The notes under the pieces were generated by a model. That model had not been told where the DNA came from. It searched no databases and worked only from the letters and a program-made list of their open reading frames with translations. Shown here in pieces: positions 12,794 to 24,578 of a stretch of 64,000 nt of DNA (positions are counted from its first letter, which is position 1; each line of letters opens with the position of its first letter). The position numbers were made by a program, and so were the translations under genes. Source of the DNA: Clitoria ternatea (lineage: Eukaryota; Streptophyta; Magnoliopsida; Fabales; Fabaceae); contig CM075676.1 in the NCBI GenBank assembly GCA_037962975.1, positions 28,143,001 through 28,207,000 of the forward strand, read 5' to 3'.

Positions 12794-13169
12794 TTATCCT
12801 TTTCTCAAGCTTTACTTCTTCGCTGACCAACATACTCACTACCTCATTAGGCTTTATTGTTGGGACCATGAAAACCACAAGAACTTTGACCAAAGGTAAA
12901 TAAATTATTTTATTAAAACCTTTAGGTTTTCTTTGTCTTTAGAAAGATTAGATTATGTTAGATTTCTTCTAGGAACACTAATACTAGCTCTCGCTTAATT
13001 CTTTATGTATAGGACAAACACCTTATTCTACTCTTTATAGTAAACATATTTTTATAATTTTCTCTTAAGCTGCATATCAAGATCCGGGAAGTCTCTAATG
13101 TCTTGTATGTTTATTCTAGTTTCTCCTTTTTCTCTATAGTATTCTTTTTCAAGGACTTTAAGGGGTTTA

Positions 13170-13397
13170 TTAATATATCTTATCCTTAACTCTAAGTATT
13201 CTAATGATTTTAGGAACTTCATACTCATTTAGATATAAACTCATTTCATTTCTATTAATTTTCATATAACTCCTATACTTTTGTTTAACCTGGCTTTCAT
13301 AAGGGTTAACTCTAGATTGAATTGTTATCTCTTTACCTCTACTGGGTCTTGGCTCTGATACCAGGTTCTGCATTTGGGATAACTGAGGAACATTCAT
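13170..13397 (-). pseudogene. Leader-proximal frame of pararetrovirus relic
   Basis: A 75-codon minus-strand frame that spans the primer-site-like motif. It runs from the presumed start of the viral map toward the movement-protein region. No domain is recognised; it is probably part of a once longer polyprotein or leader, and it ends at a stop at 13170. Confidence 0.35.
13351..13363 (-). promoter_or_regulatory. tRNA-Met primer-binding-like site
   Basis: The reverse complement reads TGGTATCAGAGCC, complementary to the 3' end of initiator tRNA-Met, the primer used by Caulimoviridae and by many LTR elements. No LTR end adjoins it, which fits a pararetrovirus rather than an LTR element. Confidence 0.5.
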
Positions 13398-13429
13398 GTT
13401 ATAAAAAATTGGAACTTTTACAAAACTAT

Positions 13430-13880
13430 GTATGTGTGTGTTGTGATTGAATGGCTTAAAAATGATGGCATGTTAATATTTGGGTAAGCTATGTGAAATT
13501 AGGCGAAATAGAGTGAAATGTTGAGTTTTAACCAACTGAGAGGATGAAATAGAGTTTCAGTGAGATCTAGAATCCCTGGAAGGTACCAGTGAGATCCTAT
13601 GGATAACTGTGACTTGCATATGTGAAGAAATAAAGGTTTGTATTGCATTTGAATAAGATTAGGTGATGGAGTTGTTAGAAATTAAGCAAATTGCATTTTC
13701 GTGTATATCTTGGTCGTATGGATGAATTTTTAGGTACGGACTTCGCTTACAGGTCTGGAATATGAGAAATATAATGCCTATAGAGTTTTGTAGCAAATCA
13801 AAGTTGAAACGGACAAGTTAGGTAGGAGTGAAGTTAGCCCAGAGGCCAAGTTCTATAGTTATGTAGAACAGGGTGTCTGG
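13430..13880. other. Unassigned upstream part of array-bearing repeat
   Basis: Noncoding. It contains CCAGTGAGATC and TTTCAGTGAGATCTAG-like phrases similar in style to LTR interiors in this window. It probably belongs to the same repeat as the palindrome array that follows. Confidence 0.3.
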
Positions 13881-14025
13881 TAATCAATTACCAGAGTACC
13901 CTGGTTGCTTCCTACACAGCATGCTCATAGGTAATCGATTAGCATATCCGTGTAATTGATTACCAAGGTCGTGTAATCGATTAAAGGGTTTGTGAAGTTG
14001 ATTAAAGGGTTTGTGTAATCAATTA
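13881..14025 (+). repeat. Phased palindrome array, TAATCGATTA type
   Basis: Six copies or near copies of TAATYRATTA-like 10-mers start at 13881, 13932, 13953, 13974, 13995 and 14016. The steps are 51, 21, 21, 21 and 21 bp. Two are TAATCGATTA, three TAATCAATTA/TAATTGATTA and one AAGTTGATTA. The 41-bp spacer after the first has a CCCTGG box. A TATA box lies about 180 bp downstream. The same spacing occurs in two other repeats (26026-26280 and 52937-53232). Confidence 0.85.
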
Positions 14026-14206
14026 CCAAGGCCCTAAAAAGGAGTTTTGGGGCGTTTTAAGCATAGTGGTTGGGGCGCCCTTAATATGTTAAATAATATT
14101 AAAGATATTAATATTTTGGTAATGAAAATTAGGATTAATTTTTCACGATTAAAAATAACCATTGGAAGAACACCACAATTAAAATTTTTAACAATCACCC
14201 TGAATC

Positions 14207-14214
14207 TATATAAA
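14207..14214 (+). promoter_or_regulatory. TATA box downstream of palindrome array
   Basis: TATATAAA in the context CTATATAAAGACC, 180-330 bp downstream of the array 13881-14025. It is a plausible LTR promoter; no start site can be shown. Confidence 0.45.
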
Positions 14215-15353
14215 GACCTATCTCATCTATGATGATATGAGAAGATATATTATTTAAGTAAATGCCTACTTAGGATAATCATTCACATAACTACAAATCG
14301 CATACTTGCAGAATATTTAAAATTAGTCCAAAGACAAGTTTGAATTTTTAAGAATTGGTTCCAAAAGGGTCACATATTCCTGAATTTACATAACACTTCA
14401 AAGATTTTAAATTACATGATCATGCCTCATCACATTCCTAAATATACCTTTAGGTTTTTCACTACCATATTATGTTTAATGAACAATCCAAAGTCATGTT
14501 AGTTGGTCATTAGGTCCATTATCAATAACATTATGTTTTAATTACACAACCTCATGTGAATATATACATAAACCTCAATACACATAAAAGTTGAGAACAC
14601 CATTCTAATACTTATATTTAGGACAATTTCACATATTCATGTCATTAACCTTTATCAATTAATTCCTAACATCAAAGTATCCCTATATGTCACTAGACAA
14701 GATTAATAATCCTTCTATAACCTAAACATCTCAACATTCATCAATTTTGTAAGAAAAATTCAACTTAGGACATTAATAATCCCAATCGCAAAGACCATTG
14801 ACAAGATTCCAATTTAATGCCATATGCTACCAATTACCACCTTGTGATACAAAAAGATCACAAGTCCATCACAATGATCCTAATATATCAACGATGTCAC
14901 AAGTATACCAAACCATCATCATTATCATAAGACATTACATAATAGTAAGTTTATACAAAACAAATTCCATTCACAAGAAATTTCAAAAAAAATGTCATAG
15001 TCAATAAAATTCAAAACATGTCGGCCAAGGCATCTAGGCATCCTCATTCTTCACATTATACCTCAACTTCTTCAAAATAAGCACCAACTCCATAATCATG
15101 TCCTACACCACAAAAGCTAAAAAGTAGACAACATGAAGAGTGAGCATACTTTCTCAATGATGAACAATTAAACAAAATGTGATAATATAATTATGTAACT
15201 GCAATAAAACATATTCTCCCATCAAGGACTCAACTCAATAATTAAAGACATAATTCATAACGCTTATCAACAAGTCCAAACATAAGCAATTTCAATAACC
15301 ATATCACATTATGGAATCCATTCGTCAATTCAAATTCTCATCATATCTCACAC

Positions 15354-15355
<2 letters not shown>

Positions 15356-15399
<44 letters not shown>
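15356..15399. repeat. (AT)n microsatellite
   Basis: About 22 AT units in a row. Confidence 0.97.
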
Positions 15400-15400
<1 letters not shown>

Positions 15401-15628
15401 TGCAAGGTAACTAATAACAACAACACAATTGGTTAGTGTCCATAAATTTCAATTTCATTTCTCAATTCTCATCATCAATAGATTTCAATCATTTTTAGAT
15501 ACCTCAAGGTCATATGTCATGTCTCTATGGCTAATGCATATGCTATGCCATCAAAATAATACATATGCAATAGATCCAATTTTCAAGAAATTACTCATAA
15601 GACATGTGTACACAATTCATCAAGTAAT

Positions 15629-15790
15629 CGCAACCATGCATAGTCATTTGAATATTTATCCTCCGCCCAAGGGTCCTTTTTTACCAGATCCCGTAAGACC
15701 TTAATTAGTTCAACGTGTCAAGTGATCGCAACCATGCATAGTCATTTAAATATTTTTCCCTACGCAAGGGTTCTTTTCACAAGATCCCAA
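15629..15790. repeat. 98-bp tandem duplication
   Basis: TCGCAACCATGCATAGTCAT occurs at 15628 and again 98 bp on, each copy followed by ATATTT, a CGC/CCC-AAGGGT block and AGATCCC. The copies differ at several positions. It lies inside the older LTR. Confidence 0.8.
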
Positions 15791-18599
15791 TACATAATAT
15801 GATATGCCATGCATGTCATGAAATGTAAGAACACATATGCTAGCTTCGGCTTCATAAAAATGTCACATTCTCTTATTTAGGGATTCTAATACATTTTAAG
15901 CTTTAGTCAAGGCATGCAACCAATTATACTATCTTCCAAGGCATACAATTTATCACAAAAATTCTCTAAGGTATCATTTCACATCATCCGCAACATAATA
16001 GCCAAGGAGTCATATCAAGCAAGTATATTCCAAATGCATATCATCATCAAATGTGCCAATCCAACATCCAACTATCAACATGAATCAAACTCATTTAGAC
16101 AAATATGTAATTACACACCAACATAAATATATATATCATCAATAAACATTACACATGTATTTAGAAAATATACTCCTTTCATACCTCAATAGAAGTATTC
16201 CATGGAGTTAGATGGCCCTGCCTCGTTTAAGTGATCAATTCCTACATTAAATGAATGTAGAACCTCATTAACACCAACTAAAATATTTTGATGTTAACAA
16301 TTATGTCTATCACATACACAATGTTACATTAGGCTTATACCATTTCTATCTTCAAGGTTTTGGAACCTTCTTCCCATTTTCAATCTTTTCCAACACTTTA
16401 AAGGCCTAGAACAAGCCCTATAATTTGTTAAAGGTTCAACAATTATCTATTAAGCTTCACTAAGCTTTTTAAATAGTTTTCCACATCATTATAATTTACT
16501 TATAGTATTTTTTTATCTAAGAAGTTAACAAGTCCTTCACTACTAAATCTCATAAACTTTATTCCTTAATAACTAAAATTATTCAACCTCTTTAATAATA
16601 GTCCTAGTGTTATATTGATATATTCTAAGTCATTAGAAGAAATTATCATTCAACCAACACATGATTCATATGCAATGCCTCTTGAAATACCAAGTTTTTT
16701 CCTTTTAAATAATTATTTAATCCTTAATAACATACTAATTAAATTCCATAAATGTTGTTTCACCCAAAACACTAATTTCCATACTTGTTCTAGCTTGTCC
16801 ATAACTTCTCACATCATGTCTCTTTCACTTATTAAATACTAGCTTCCCATTCATTCAACCATAATTATTTCCAACTACAATTAATTTCTATACCACTTCC
16901 AATAACTTATTTTTAGTCATTAACATCATGCCTAAGGTGAAGGGTACTTTTTGTTCTAAAATTACAACTTAGGTCCTTTAACAAATCAACATACTAAAAT
17001 TACTAACCACTTCCAATAGCATTTCCTAAACTCAAAAATTATTCTCATAGGTTTTAATATGCTCCAACAAGGTTTTCTGAACTAGCAACACACTTATTTC
17101 TTATCAATCCTTCACGCCCTTCATCTAATTCACCATAAATACTACACTTTTTCAATCAATAATTACCCAATAACCATCATAAATACTAAACCTCATCCAA
17201 TAATTTCAAGTTCACTAACAAATACATTTATGGAACCATTTATATCACTTTGTCACCATTTCCTATTTCAATAAGCAATTTAAGTCTACTAACAACTTCA
17301 TGTTTCATGCCAACAATCACCAAATCAATTTTAAAACATCACTTAAAGTCTCATAATTATTCTAAAGCCATTTATAAATCATTCAAAGTCTAAAATAAAA
17401 TTTTCCCCTTACATAAAGTAAGTTTCCAATTCTAATTTTTGCAATTAATGCATTTCTAACATCAATCAACCATATTCAAGAACATTTATTTCATTTTCAA
17501 CAACAAATTTTAATTAATTTCAAGTTCCTAACAATATTCTAACAACAAACAACAAATCCTAATTGTCTCCTAACCTAAGGTTTTCATTATCACACCAAAA
17601 TCCTAAAGTTTCAACATTAACAACATCATTTCCAATAACTACAAGTCATTAATTTAAGGATTAACAAAGGTTCTACAACTTACCCTAAATTTAATTCCAA
17701 ATCCCTAACTTTCAAGAATGTTAGAAACTTGAGAAATGGAGCCCAAGTCTTCCAATGCTTCCAAATGCACCAAAATGTCCTTCCTTGCCTTGAATTTTTG
17801 AAAATTTCAAAGGGAAAAAGAAGAGTGATTTTTGGATTTGACATGGTGCATGAAGGAAAAGTTATGAATGTAGAAACAAAGAGAAATAGAAGAATAAAAA
17901 GGATTCCAAGAGTTCATGGCACTTACTTAAGCTTATTTCTTCAAAATCCTTCAAGAATGCATCATATGATCACTATGGCTTGTAAGGTTATGGTGGTGTA
18001 ACACCCCTATTTTTATTTTTATATTAAAATTTTAAAGGAATTAAATTATGATTCTTTAAAACTTTTTAATCTACGTATTATTTATGATTTTTAAGAATTT
18101 TTGAATTATTTTAATTAAATAATATTTTTTAAATAATTTTAAATTCATATAAGTGACTTAAAATTAAAAATATTTATAAGAAAGTGAAGTTAAATCATAA
18201 GAAAATTTTCTAAAATCTATTTCAAATAGACTTATCTAAAAATGATCAGTTTGAGAAAAATCTTGATTTTTTCCAATCGTTAAAAAATTGGAAACGTATC
18301 AATAAATTTTTATTAACAGAAAATTTTGGATTTTTAAAATTTAAACTTTATATTAGTTATTATAAAATTAGTGAGGACTGATATAATATCGCTAAATTTC
18401 AAAAAAGACTCATTTTGAATATTTAAAATATACCGAGTGAAGGGTTACTATTTGACTTAATAATTTTGTCGACAGTTACTATGCAAAATACTGTGCATGT
18501 ATGAAATTTTCAAAAGATGCACAGTAACCAGGAATAAAAAATTCAAAAATGCATAGTACTTTTATATTAAAATAATGGAATACATAGTAAATTTTTTTT

Positions 18600-18608
18600 C
18601 TATAAATA
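18600..18608 (+). promoter_or_regulatory. TATA box of Tekay 5' LTR
   Basis: CTATAAATACCGAAGG, present at the matching places of the other two LTRs (39660 and 43125). About 140 bp downstream is a donor-like AAG/GTAAGA at 18741, conserved at 39800 and 43264. Confidence 0.65.
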
Positions 18609-18830
18609 CCGAAGGATTTCTTCTTTAGAATTCATAATTTCATATTAAGTTTTCTTAATATAGTAGTGCTAGTGAGATAGTGGTGGAAGTAGGAGAGAGA
18701 AATAAATTTTTTTGAAAGAAGATTCTGCTAAAATCCTAAGGTAAGAATACCTCTCTTTTATATTTTTTAGGGTTATTTTCATATCGTTTTTAGAAATCTA
18801 TTATTATACTAGAAATAATATTATTTTAAG

Positions 18831-19093
18831 TTACTATTCTGAATAGTAAAATACTATTTCAATAGTAAATTACTATTTTCAATAGTAAATTACTATTCAA
18901 ATGGTAAATTACTATTTACTATTACTATTTATCTTTACTATTCATATTTTACTATTTACTGTTACTATTCACGATTTACTATTTACCATTACTATTTACG
19001 ATTTATTATTTACCATTACTATTTATGTTTTACTATTTACTGTTACTATTCACTATTCATTATTCACTATTCACTATTCACTATTTACCATTT
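18831..19093 (+). repeat. TACTATTTAC minisatellite in 5' LTR
   Basis: A degenerate array. The first part alternates AATAGTAAA and TTACTATT (hairpin-prone); the second is TACTATTTACYRTTACTATT-like repeats, ending in (TTCACTA)n. Matching arrays lie at 39887-40130 and 43353-43628. Confidence 0.85.
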
Positions 19094-20560
19094 CTGTTTT
19101 AAGTAATACTCTTAATTTTCACTTTATGCCTTTACTGAAATAGATTGGTATTAATATTTCTAGAAATCAGAGGCGCAAAAACAAACTCTCTTTTGGTAAC
19201 AATCCAAGATAAAGGGGAGTGAGATAAGAGTATAATATGAAAAGACATAAGAATAATGGGAGGAGTCTCCTACTCCTTTTAAATTTGATAATATTATTAT
19301 TTTAAAATATTAACATTTTAACTTAAAATTTTTAATTAAATTTAAATTAAATATCTGATCTAACTAACTCTAACATACCTATGCAAGGACCTGTATTTTT
19401 TTAACCTATATGAACTGGACTATACCTATGCAAGGACTTGGATCACTATGACCCATATGGACTGAACTATACCTATGCAAGGATTGAATTATATGGACTT
19501 ACATAGACCTATGCGAGGAATTGACCAAAAGGACTCAAATTGACTATATTAATAACCATTAGACTTTGAATTATAATATTTATAAATGATGCTTTATTGA
19601 CTTGATTTTAATTGATTATTTTTGTGATTGTTAATTATTTACGATTGTTAATTGTGATGGATGATTTTGTGATGTGGAGTTTGAGCATATAGCTAGCATG
19701 ACGGAAAGCTAAAACTCAGTAAGAATTTTCTTACCTTACTCTTTAAATTTTTATTACTTTAAATCTTTTCTTCTTAAAAATTATTTTTATTAACTTTACT
19801 TTCAATATTTAGAATAAAAAAATTAGTATTTATTTTAGAAAGAAGACATTTTATAAAAATTAATTTATAATAAATTGAGATAATTAAATCTTGAATTAAA
19901 GAAAAATTTTATAATTTTAAGTATTTTTGGTTAATGATTTAAAGATTATTCTCTTTTAATAAAATAAAATTTTCAAAAAAAATTATTTTATTTTTCCAAC
20001 TTAATAACTAAAGATATTTGGAAATAATTGAGAATTTGATCTTGTTAAGATTCAATTTGAGAAAGATTATATAAAGTTTTATATGAGAAAGTTTTGAGAT
20101 ATTTAAGGCTTAGAAACTCAATTTCAGTGAGATTCGATAACTGTACCAAATGTATTTCTGTGGGACAGAAATTCAGAGAATTGAGAAAATGTACAGTTTA
20201 TTGAAATGATGTTGTAAACCTTTAAGGTATTTATTAATTGAATTTCTAAAAGCCTTAACCAATTAAATACGCGAGTAGTTCATGCATCATAAAACATTAA
20301 AGTGAAACAAAATGATATTGTCTGGGGACGGATTATAGAAACCGAGGATACGTTAGAGGAGGCTTAATTACGAGCCTTGGGACGAAAGGGTGTGAAAGGG
20401 TACTTCAGGGGACCTGGGGTAGCTCCCTAGTGTCGGATACTTTCACAATAAAAACTTTCTCAATCTGACTAGTCTCTAAGTGTTTCTATATCAGTTGAGT
20501 TGTTCATATTATTATTATCCGGACTTATAGAACAGTGTAAACTTCTGGTTGGCCCACTGC

Positions 20561-20952
20561 CACTAGTAGAAAAAAGGCTTTTTACACCTGTCTTTTTTGG
20601 CCTTTTACACCGGTTGTAGGACCGGTGTAGATGAAGCCGGTGAGAAAAATAGGGGCTTTTTACACCGGTTTTAGGACCGGTGAGAAAAATAAATTTTACA
20701 CCGGGCCTTTGGGTAACGACCGGTGTAAAATATAATCTTTACACTGGTCCTGTTTGTTACAACCGGTGTAAATACTACATTTTACACTGGTCCAATTGTT
20801 AACAGCTGGTATAAATAATATATTTTACACCGGTCCTCTTTTAAACGCCCGGTACAGAAAAGTAATATTTTACACCGGTCCTGTTTTAAGCGCCCGTTAC
20901 AAAAAAATAAACTTTTAACACCAGTTGGTTACTACAACCGGTGTAAAAAGTT
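20561..20952. repeat. 5' subterminal repeats of CACTA (ACCGGTGTAAA type)
   Basis: Alternating TTTTACACCGG and CCGGTGTAAAA units with short linkers, about a dozen in 390 bp. They are candidate transposase-accessory binding sites and hairpin formers. Confidence 0.85.
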
Positions 20953-21512
20953 TTTTTTGTTTCCTTTCCACTTTCAATTTTTGAATTTAATCTATATATT
21001 AGATTTTTGTTAATTTCTGAAAGATAATAACATTCTAATTTGTTATATTTACCCCATGCACTCAGTAGATGAAATTAAATATTTTCCTTATACCACCTAA
21101 TTAACTGACAACTAAGAAAGAAATTATTATCATATAATCTACAAATTGCCACTAATTGTAAGGGAAGTTAAGTAGAAAAAGAGAATGTAAGATATGAATA
21201 CCACTTTAGATTTTTAAACTACCATCACAACAAATTCAGGAACACATTCATATAGAATTATCATAAGAGGTAATAAAATTAATGAATCATCGAGAGCATG
21301 CACTAGCATTTTCCCTGATATCATGAAACAGTTAAGCATATACAAATCTAAGTACTTAACATTTTCAAGTTCCAACTTTCAAATGTGTAAACCTTAGTTC
21401 TACTCTAACCCCCCTTAAAACAAGAGTTTAAGACCCTTTACTAAATAAAAACCCACCAACATGATTCTTGCAAACCCCATGTTACCAATCTTTCAAGAAC
21501 CAAACCAATCAA

Positions 21513-21627
21513 TCAACCAACAACGACACCCTCTTGGCTATTCCTTTTAACGAGAGCAAAGTATCCCAAAAGAGCACAAACTGCAGCCACCACATTCCCT
21601 TCCTTCAACAAAATCCTAACAACAAAC
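21513..21627 (-). pseudogene. Exon-like fragment, possible captured gene end
   Basis: Minus-strand open stretch of 38 codons ending in a stop, preceded by an acceptor-like TTTTCAG. The translation has a hydrophobic segment (VVAAVCALLGYFALV) followed by basic residues, like a membrane-protein tail. I do not recognise the family. It could be a chance frame. Confidence 0.25.
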
Positions 21628-23743
21628 CTGAAAATTTCAGCAGTACACATAAAGTTAATGTAAAGACCCCAGTTAAAAATGTATATTTTATATTTGTCCA
21701 GCAAACCAAACATTCCAACCATTATTGTTCATTAACAATGCATTCAATATAAGTGTAGGCCTTAAGATACTACAACATTAATAACAATAGACAGGAAGTT
21801 AGATTTTTCATTTTTGTACACCAATACAGTAACTCTAAGAACACGTCAACTACATTTACACAACAACAGCTTCAATATTCCAATCAAATCATTGTATATT
21901 AATTTATAAATTTTTTAAAGAAGATTTCCTAAACCCCACCAGAGTCATCAGTACTTAGCCTATTCTTGAACTTAAGGTAAAAAGCAACAAAAACCATTAT
22001 ACAAAAAAGTTAAAAATTAACTGCATATTAATTTATAAATTTTTAAAGAAGATTTCCTAAGCCCCACAATAGTCATCAGTACATAGCCCATTCTTGAACT
22101 TAATATTTTACAATAGTATTTTCTAGATTCAGTTCTTCAGATTGCTTACTCCAGAATCAGGAATTAACAATGAATCAAATTGGTGGGCTACCTCTCCCAA
22201 TACATATGATCTGCAACATGAGATCTTAAGCGAAATCAAATTTTTCATCCTTTGGACTAACCCATTGTTAATATCTTAAATGTTAATATAACTTAGTAAT
22301 AAAATGAAAAATAAAAGGGAAATATTTTATCTATTAAATTACATTAGTCGTTTGTAAATTATTAAAGAATATGTTGGGTTATATTATGATATTTATAATG
22401 ATATAATTTATGCCACATTGTAGCATTATGTGATTAGTACTTTCATTTTCCTGGGGTACATGACAAAGGTCTGAGCACACATATGTGCATGATCCAGTGG
22501 CTGCTGAGGGATAGTTGGGAAGGTCATCTATCAATGTGTTCAATTTTCTTTTTACCAACCATCATTTCAATATCCATAATTACCAACCTCCAGAATACCA
22601 TTAAATTCTTCCTGCTAGATCTACTAAATCTTCAAATGATGAGAAATATTTGTAAGTGAGAGAAAAGAAGATGATAAAGAGGAGGAGCACGATGAGTGAT
22701 ATAGGTTGATCATTGTGAACGCAAGAAGGACAATGAAGTTGATAACCATGATAAAATAAGAAAATGAAGATAATTATAAAAATGTTAACCGTGTTAATAA
22801 ATTTAAAGAAAAGAAAAAAATAGAAAATCAAAGCTGGAATTAAAAAAATATATAATGAACTAAAATTAAGCAACATGTAAAATTGATATAACTTAGCACG
22901 TGATGTTGAATCTGAATCTGAATTCCCTATGTTAAAGTTATCCTTCATAGTCATTATATTATTAGGCCAACATGAATTTATATATATAACTATAAACTAA
23001 CAGGAAAATTTCAAATTATGTAGTCCTATATCTAATTAAGTACAAGAAAAAAAGAAGAAAATGTTAGAAAAACAGAAATGAGACATAGGTGCATGTGTAT
23101 ATATCCTTCTACTCCTTAAATGTTAATGATTATTATTGATTGGTTACAATAATGTTCCAACACTATTGAAAGTATACAATTCTCTAATGATTGGTTACAA
23201 TAATGTTCCAATTTTACTATTTATCAATGTGTAAAAGGAACGGTACATAATTGAGGCAATATTAATGTTGAAGAAAAAAAGTATTGGAACTAACCTATCT
23301 TTTTAGCTGAAGAGAGAAAGCACATCACACACCTTTCCTTATTCATCTACCTTGTGTTTCCTCCATCAAGTGTTCCCTACACCATATTAAGAAACTAAAT
23401 ATTTATAAAGTAATAGAAAATTGAAACCTCATCCCTTTGCTTGTTTTGGTAAACCTCGTTGCCTATAAGGTATTAATTCCTATAAAATTTTAAATGTTTG
23501 TTAAGATTTTTGTTTTTAATATCTTCTATTACTTGTTTAGGTGACAAACAAATAGCTATATACATTAAGTATACATTAAATATAAAATTTCAAGAATGCA
23601 ATTTAGCCAACAAACTCTTCCTTCTTTAATTTAGTATCCATAATTTAGTATCGCAATTTTGGATCTGTTTTAGGGATGTTGATATGTGGTGACAATTGAG
23701 AAGAGAATAGATGAATATATGAAGAGATATATTGAGTACTAAC

Positions 23744-23830
23744 CTCATTAAGATTAGGAATAAGTTCACTTATCAAACTAGGAGATTTAATCTCTTCAGA
23801 ACCTTCACCTGACCTTATAACAACTATTAT
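23744..23830 (-). pseudogene. Exon-like fragment, possible captured gene piece
   Basis: Minus-strand open stretch ending GAG/GTTAGT, a donor-like junction at 23743/23744. The translation is polar (GEGSEEIKSPSLISELIPNL). Family unknown. Confidence 0.2.
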
Positions 23831-24470
23831 TCCATCAATAAAGGTATGTTATAAAACAAATAGAAGCCAGACTATCATACAATATCAAGTTAATGGTTTT
23901 TCCATATGCAAATCTTCCAAACAATTGCTTTATATTGTATTTTAAATTTTAAACAGTTTTGGTTATTACACATAAATTAAAGCCAGTTTGAACATTCTTG
24001 AAATTGAGAATCATTTCACAACATGAATGTATGAGTATGCAGTATTTTCCACAAAGATTCCAAGATTTTAAAGTGGCCTAATAAAGACAGTGGTGAAAAT
24101 CATCCAGTATAGGTTCCTGTCTAGTGTCCATAATATTTGCAGCACTACAAAATACAAACTACTATTAAGTATTTGGATATAAAAGATCCACGGAATCTTT
24201 AAAAGCCAACATTGTCCTCAAAAGAGTAATGTATAATAACAATTAATTTCTAATTGTACACATAGAACTAGAATGAACTTCCAATAGATTTGTTCTTATC
24301 ACACAAATCAGTAATAGAAACTACAGATCAAATCAAATTTTATTCTTTTGATTAGACACCTATTTTGTCCTCAAAGAAAAAAAAATACTATCACAATAAC
24401 AATTTCTATATTTTTATATATCCTATACAGGGAAAAAAAGTAGTAAAAATCAAAGAATAGAGAACCTTAC

Positions 24471-24578
24471 ATTGGATCTCAGACAATGGCTTATTGGATG
24501 ATGCTAAGAACCTAACTGTCTGTCGCAATGTAACTAAACCAGTGTACTGCAGTGACTTCCTACTAATCCAGCTTCTTG
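24471..24578 (-). pseudogene. Exon-like fragment, possible captured gene piece
   Basis: Minus-strand open stretch of about 36 codons ending CAAT/GTAAGG, a donor-like junction at 24470/24471. It reads like coding sequence (LVTLRQTVRFLASSNKPL). Family unknown. Confidence 0.25.

Larger units (their letters stand above)
10330..13400 (-). mobile_element. Endogenous pararetrovirus (Caulimoviridae-like) relic
   Basis: Minus-strand remains of a plant pararetrovirus genome. It starts with a tRNA-Met primer-site-like TGGTATCAGAGCC (13351-13363), the usual origin point of caulimovirid maps. Going toward lower coordinates follow a short leader frame, a movement-protein-like region (about 12800-12000), a middle region (11770-11104) and a coat-protein-like region (10790-10330). 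No reverse transcriptase region is present; the relic stops near 10330. Frames are broken by stops and shifts and by a MITE at 10796-11079. It cannot encode a functional virus. Assignment comes from the primer-site motif plus the residue pattern of the movement-protein block; genus is not decided. Confidence 0.55.
14300..17991 (-). other. Older LTR, 3' portion, split by the Tekay element
   Basis: About 3.7 kb without coding sequence. On the minus strand it reads like an LTR interior, with a leader-like stretch and a donor-like GGGTAAGTTG near 17685. Continuing across the Tekay insertion, 45587-46150 supplies the upstream portion with a TATA-like TATAAATA. So the Tekay element seems to have landed just downstream of this older LTR's promoter. 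The far end of the LTR is not defined. Confidence 0.4.
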
